NCBI RefSeq assembly: GCF_040782645.1
Contig: NZ_CP160403.1
Location: 8,343,001 to 8,407,000 of the forward strand
Length of the DNA: 64,000 nucleotides
Source of the DNA: Streptomyces sp. HUAS ZL42
Lineage (GTDB): Bacteria > Actinomycetota > Actinomycetes > Streptomycetales > Streptomycetaceae
Direction: 5' to 3'
This document shows, piece after piece, positions 60,925 to 64,000 of this stretch (position 1 is the stretch's first letter; each line of letters begins with the position of its first letter). The translations under genes and the position numbers were made by a program. Under the pieces are notes generated by a model that was not told the DNA's origin, made no database searches, and saw nothing but the letters and a program-made list of their open reading frames with translations.

Positions 60925-61983
60925 ATGAACGCCACCACCCTGCGCGGATCCCTGCTCGCCGCGCTCGCCTGTGTCCTCGTCGGAGGGTCCTTCACCGCCA
61001 ACAGCGTCCTCGGCGACTACCCGTACGCCGGTGGCCAGGCCCTGCGCTACGGCCTCGCCTGCCTGCTGCTGCTCGCGCCGGCCCGTGCGGACGCGAGGAC
61101 CCGGCTGCGCGGGCTCACGCCCCGCCACTGGGTCCGCCTCGCGCTGCTCGCGGCCGTCGGCATGGTCGGCTTCAACCTGGCCGTCCTCGCGGCGGAACGC
61201 TCCGCGGAGCCGGCGGTGCCCGGCGTGTTCGTGGGCTGCGCACCCGTGGCCGTGGCCGTCGCCGTACCGCTCCTCGATGGGCGTCGGCCCCAGCGGATCG
61301 TCCTGTACGGGGCGTTGCTCGTCGCCGTCGGTGCTTTCACGGTCCAGGGGTGGGGACGCACGGACGGGCAGGGCATCGCCTTCTCGGTGTGCGCGCTGGC
61401 CGGCGAGGTCGGATTCGCGGTCCTCGCCGTGCCCGTGCTGCGGCCGCTGGGCCCCCGGCTGCTGTCCGCGACGGTGTGCGGCATCGCCGCGGTCGAGTCC
61501 GTGGTGGCCGGGTTGCTGCTCGACGGCGGTGCGTGGCTGCGGCGGCCGGACACGACCGAGACCGCGGCGCTGCTGTGGCAGGCGGTGGTCGTCACCGTCG
61601 TGGGCTTCGTGTGCTGGTACATGGGCATGCAGCGGATCGGCGCGGAGCGCGCCACGCTCTTCTCCGGCCTCATCCCCGTCGCGGCCGCCTGCACCGCGCC
61701 GCTCGTCGGAACGGGCTCCTACGGCGTCGCCCAGGGCGTCGGCAGCGCCCTGGTCGGCGCTGGAGTGGCCCTGGGATCAGGTGCGTTGACGCGCGCCCCG
61801 CGGGGAACCTGCGGGTACCGAGGGTTCGCGGGGACCGGCAGGGGCGTCACGCCCGTACGCGCGCGGCCGCCTTGGCGGCGGTGCCCTGGGCGCCGGCTCG
61901 CCCGGGCCCGTGGGTGCCCGGCCCCCGCACGACGGGGCGCCGGATCCGGCCGTCCGTACGTCAGTGGCTGCCGTCGAGGATGA
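60925..61983 (+). CDS. EamA (DMT) family exporter
   Basis: A 352-residue protein. The first ~285 residues form ten hydrophobic helices in two EamA repeats (GSLLAALACVLVGGSFTANSVLG, FNLAVLAAERSAEPAVPGVFVGCAPVAVAVAVPL, CWYMGMQRIGAERATLFSGLIPVAAACTAPL). After GSGALTRAP the remaining ~60 residues are Arg/Pro/Gly-rich, without membrane character, and run 23 bases into the convergent hydrolase. The natural stop seems lost or frameshifted, and the tail is probably non-functional. The MocR gene divergent from it is the likely regulator. Substrate unknown. Confidence 0.8.
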   Translation: MNATTLRGSLLAALACVLVGGSFTANSVLGDYPYAGGQALRYGLACLLLLAPARADARTRLRGLTPRHWVRLALLAAVGMVGFNLAVLAAERSAEPAVPGVFVGCAPVAVAVAVPLLDGRRPQRIVLYGALLVAVGAFTVQGWGRTDGQGIAFSVCALAGEVGFAVLAVPVLRPLGPRLLSATVCGIAAVESVVAGLLLDGGAWLRRPDTTETAALLWQAVVVTVVGFVCWYMGMQRIGAERATLFSGLIPVAAACTAPLVGTGSYGVAQGVGSALVGAGVALGSGALTRAPRGTCGYRGFAGTGRGVTPVRARPPWRRCPGRRLARARGCPAPARRGAGSGRPYVSGCRRG

Positions 61984-62791
61984 CGCGCGCGACGAGCGCC
62001 GGATCGTCGTTCATCGGGCAGTGACCGCAGCCGGGCAGCCGCACCAGCCGGGCGCGGGGAATGATGTGCTTGGCGCGGACACCCTGGCGACGCACGAGCA
62101 GCCAGTCCCTGGTGCCCCAGGCCACGGTGACCGGCAGCTCGGGGATGTCGTCGGTGAACCGGACGGTGGTTCCCGCCCGGAGGGTCTGGTCGAACCCGGT
62201 GGCCTGCGCCAGGGCGAGCGTCTCGGCGACCACGGCCTCGGGTGAGCGGCGGGCGGGGCGGGCGTAGATCGTGCTCGTCAGTGCCGCGCGGCCCAGCGCC
62301 GTGCGCGACAGCTGCTCGACCATCGGCAGCGGCAGACGACGCGAGATGTGCCGCATCGTGAGCAGGATGCCGAAGGCGTAGCGCCGCTCGGCCTCCGACC
62401 AGAACCCGGCCGGGGACAGCGCGGTGACGGACCGTACGAGGTTCTCGCGGCCGAGCTCCAGGGCGAGCAGACCGCCGAGCGAGTTGCCCGCCACATGGGG
62501 ACGATCGAGGTCCATGGCCTCGCAGAACGCGCCGAAGACCTCCGTCGTCGTCGGCAGGTCGTACGCGAGGCCGTCCGGCAGGCCCGGGGACGCGCCGAAC
62601 CCGGGCAGGTCCACGGCGATCACGTCGCGCTCGGTCGCGAGGATGTCCACGACCGGGTCCCAGGCCTGCCTGTGGTGGCCGATGCCGTGCAGCAGGAGCA
62701 GCGGTTCTCCGGTGCCCACGCGCGCGTAGGAGACGGTCACGTTCCGCGGGCCCTGTGCGGAGGGGACCTTGAAGGAGACGGTGGCGGGCAT
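61961..62791 (-). CDS. Alpha/beta hydrolase
   Basis: A 276-residue alpha/beta-hydrolase. The oxyanion strand LLLLHGIGHHRQAWD is at ~32-46. The nucleophile elbow VAGNSLGGLLALEL gives Ser at ~103. The acid is in VAWGTRDWLLV, and the catalytic histidine in LPGCGHCPMNDDP. The triad is complete. The fold and size suit esterases or C-C hydrolases; there is no signal peptide. Substrate unknown. It stands alone between converging and same-strand neighbours. Confidence 0.85.
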   Translation of the reverse strand: MPATVSFKVPSAQGPRNVTVSYARVGTGEPLLLLHGIGHHRQAWDPVVDILATERDVIAVDLPGFGASPGLPDGLAYDLPTTTEVFGAFCEAMDLDRPHVAGNSLGGLLALELGRENLVRSVTALSPAGFWSEAERRYAFGILLTMRHISRRLPLPMVEQLSRTALGRAALTSTIYARPARRSPEAVVAETLALAQATGFDQTLRAGTTVRFTDDIPELPVTVAWGTRDWLLVRRQGVRAKHIIPRARLVRLPGCGHCPMNDDPALVARVILDGSH

Positions 62792-62899
62792 GGTGGTGCT
62801 CCTCTGGGACTCACTGACGGACGACTCGTAGACAGCTTGTCAGCAATTGCTACCGGCGGGTAGCCCCCAGTTCCTGTCCGCCACGAGCGCGTACATCCC

Positions 62900-63553
62900 T
62901 CAATGCGCCCGCCGCACCTCGAAGTTGAAGTCGGCATGCCCGAAGCGCCGGAGCAGGCCGAGCCACAGCGGCAGCAGCATCTCCACGCTCCGCGCCTCCC
63001 GGATGCCGCCCAGATCCAGCACCCGGTCGGCCGGCCAGCCGAACTCCCCGAGCAGTGCGGTGACCCGTTCCTTGGCGCTCGCGTCGTCACCGCAGACGAA
63101 GATGTGGTGCTCGCCCGGCACCCGGCCCGGGTCCACCATCACCTGGCAGTTGACGGTGTTGAGGCTCTTCACCACGCGCGCGTGCGGGAAGGCGCGCTGG
63201 ATCTGCTCACCGACGCTGTCCGACTCGACGGGCGACAGCCGCAGCTCCCCGTTCTCGAACGCCAGGGGGTTGGAGAGGTCGACCACCACCTTGCCGTCGA
63301 GGTTCTCCGCGCCGGCCGCCTCCAGCGCGGCGAGTGCCACGCGTCCGCCGACCGCGTTGACGACCACCTCGGCGGCCGCGGCCGCCTCGGCGAAGGTACC
63401 GGCGCCCGCCCGGGCGCCTGCGTGGGCAGCCCATTCAAGGGCGGCCGGATTGTCCTTCGTGCGCGAGCCCAGCATGACGTCGTGGCCGAGCTCCACCAGC
63501 TTGCTGCCGATGGTGCGGCCGACGTCGCCCGTGCCCAGTACCGCGTATCGCAT
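62900..63553 (-). CDS. NADPH:F420 reductase-like (F420-dependent NADP oxidoreductase family) protein
   Basis: A 217-residue Rossmann protein. The opening MRYAVLGTGDVGRTIGSKLVELGHDVMLGSR carries the GxGxxG loop and an arginine after the second strand, favouring NADP. The DLSNPLAFENGELRLSPVESDSVGEQIQRAFPHARVVKSLNT segment matches the F420-dependent NADP oxidoreductase family. Many members act without F420 on unknown substrates. ATG 63553 has GAGGA upstream. Confidence 0.8.
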   Translation of the reverse strand: MRYAVLGTGDVGRTIGSKLVELGHDVMLGSRTKDNPAALEWAAHAGARAGAGTFAEAAAAAEVVVNAVGGRVALAALEAAGAENLDGKVVVDLSNPLAFENGELRLSPVESDSVGEQIQRAFPHARVVKSLNTVNCQVMVDPGRVPGEHHIFVCGDDASAKERVTALLGEFGWPADRVLDLGGIREARSVEMLLPLWLGLLRRFGHADFNFEVRRAH

Positions 63554-63745
63554 GGCGTCCTCCCGTCCTGCGGACCGTGTCGGGCCCCTGGGTCATTCTG
63601 CGCCGGACCATCGGAAATCGCCCGGACGCGGCCGGACGTGTCGGTGCCCGAGAACGTTGCCGGCATGTCACGAATGCCGGGCTGTACGAACGTCCCGTGA
63701 ACGCTTCGCCGCGCAGCGCCGGAGCGCCTCGCAAGGGATCGAGGA

Positions 63746-63780
63746 TTGGTCTTGACCAAGGGTGGGGGCCGTCCTATGGT
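63746..63780 (+). promoter_or_regulatory. Promoter with a DasR-type operator
   Basis: TTGACC (63752-63757), a 17-base spacer and TATGGT (63775-63780) make a good sigma-70-like promoter for the GntR gene. The inverted repeat TTGGTC-TT-GACCAA (63746-63759) overlaps the -35 and resembles the dre consensus recognised by DasR-like GntR regulators, suggesting autoregulation. The rest of the 63554-63856 gap holds no gene. Confidence 0.6.
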
Positions 63781-63856
63781 CGCAGATAAGTGCAACAACC
63801 TTTAATAAACAAGGGCGCTAAAACGCCGCCGGACCACGGCGATTGCGGAGGACAGG

Positions 63857-64000
63857 GTGGGGACCACGCAACTGGAAACGGTGCCGGAACCGAAGTACTG
63901 GCACCTCAGGACCGTGCTCAGCGAGGCATTGGACTCCGAGTTCTCGGTGGGGGAGATCCTGCCCAACGAACGCGACCTCGCCGCCCGCTTCGGCGTCGCC
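63857..64000 (+). CDS. GntR family regulator (DasR-like), N-terminal part
   Basis: The first 48 codons of a GntR/HutC-type regulator cut by the window end: EPKYWHLRTVLSEAL, then FSVGEILPNERDLAARFGVA, the start of the winged-helix domain. Sequence style and the dre-like site in its promoter suggest the DasR/YvoA group, which answers to amino-sugar phosphates. The effector domain is outside the window, so this is tentative. GTG 63857 follows GGAGGA. Confidence 0.75.
   Translation, partial: MGTTQLETVPEPKYWHLRTVLSEALDSEFSVGEILPNERDLAARFGVA

Overview
The window is high-GC actinobacterial chromosome and almost certainly Streptomyces. The evidence is the strongly G/C-biased third codon positions, many GTG starts, paired XRE/DUF5753 and DUF6879 genes, a Tat-exported PhoD with a PHO-box-like site, MocR, DasR-like GntR and Lrp regulators, and rare TTA (bldA-type) leucine codons in the accessory DNA. 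No rRNA, tRNA or CRISPR array was seen.

Layout. (1) 1-6430 is core: the end of a DUF5753 regulator, a DedA protein, a gamma-class carbonic anhydrase and a second left-handed beta-helix protein, an EamA exporter divergent from an XRE-cupin regulator, a YbaK-type deacylase, and a CDF metal exporter divergent from an ArsR regulator. (2) About 6430-15205 is a decayed mobile or prophage remnant: unknown membrane proteins, phage structural genes with deletions and frameshifts, a HEPN/zinc-ribbon gene facing an Mrr-like nuclease, a broken DUF6879 gene beside an intact XRE/DUF5753 regulator, a 250-bp cluster of hairpins, and a flavin monooxygenase damaged at both ends. (3) 15205-19903 is core: a CoA-binding protein, a CysRS-like protein overlapping a SixA-type phosphatase, a protein of unknown function and a YigZ-family protein. 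(4) 19904-45946 is a 26-kb defence island integrated at the start codon of sbcD. (5) 45930-64000 is core: sbcD-sbcC, two Lrp-type regulators with divergent partners, rhodanese, Imm21-type, SDR, DUF885 peptidase, a Cys/Met-metabolism PLP enzyme, ACT-GNAT, phoD, MocR with a divergent EamA exporter, an alpha/beta hydrolase, an F420/NADP-type reductase and the start of a GntR regulator.

The island. Its ends carry a 19-bp near-identical repeat spanning the sbcD ATG, so a six-codon sbcD stub remains on the left and a rebuilt intact sbcD lies on the right. Short repeats occur in the same order beside both ends and look like recombinase arm sites. Only a C-terminal scrap of a tyrosine integrase remains. 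The cargo is: an Avs-like STAND NTPase of about 2,040 residues with an N-terminal nuclease domain, split by an IS630-family element, plus a downstream partner gene; a six-gene cluster centred on a prokaryotic PIWI-RE (Argonaute-like) protein with a DinG-like helicase, a PD-(D/E)XK endonuclease, a RecB/Cas4-like nuclease, a Ser/Thr kinase and a methylase-specificity fusion whose catalytic motif looks inactivated; and a nuclease plus HEPN/zinc-ribbon pair. This pair resembles the one in the decayed region.

The genes of the PIWI-RE cluster look co-regulated. Nuclease, REase, helicase and PIWI-RE run in one direction with short gaps or an overlap. The kinase is divergent from them across a 131-bp promoter region. 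Kinase and nuclease each contain a TTA codon, which suggests developmental (bldA) control. All functional statements rest on motifs read by eye; no database search was run.
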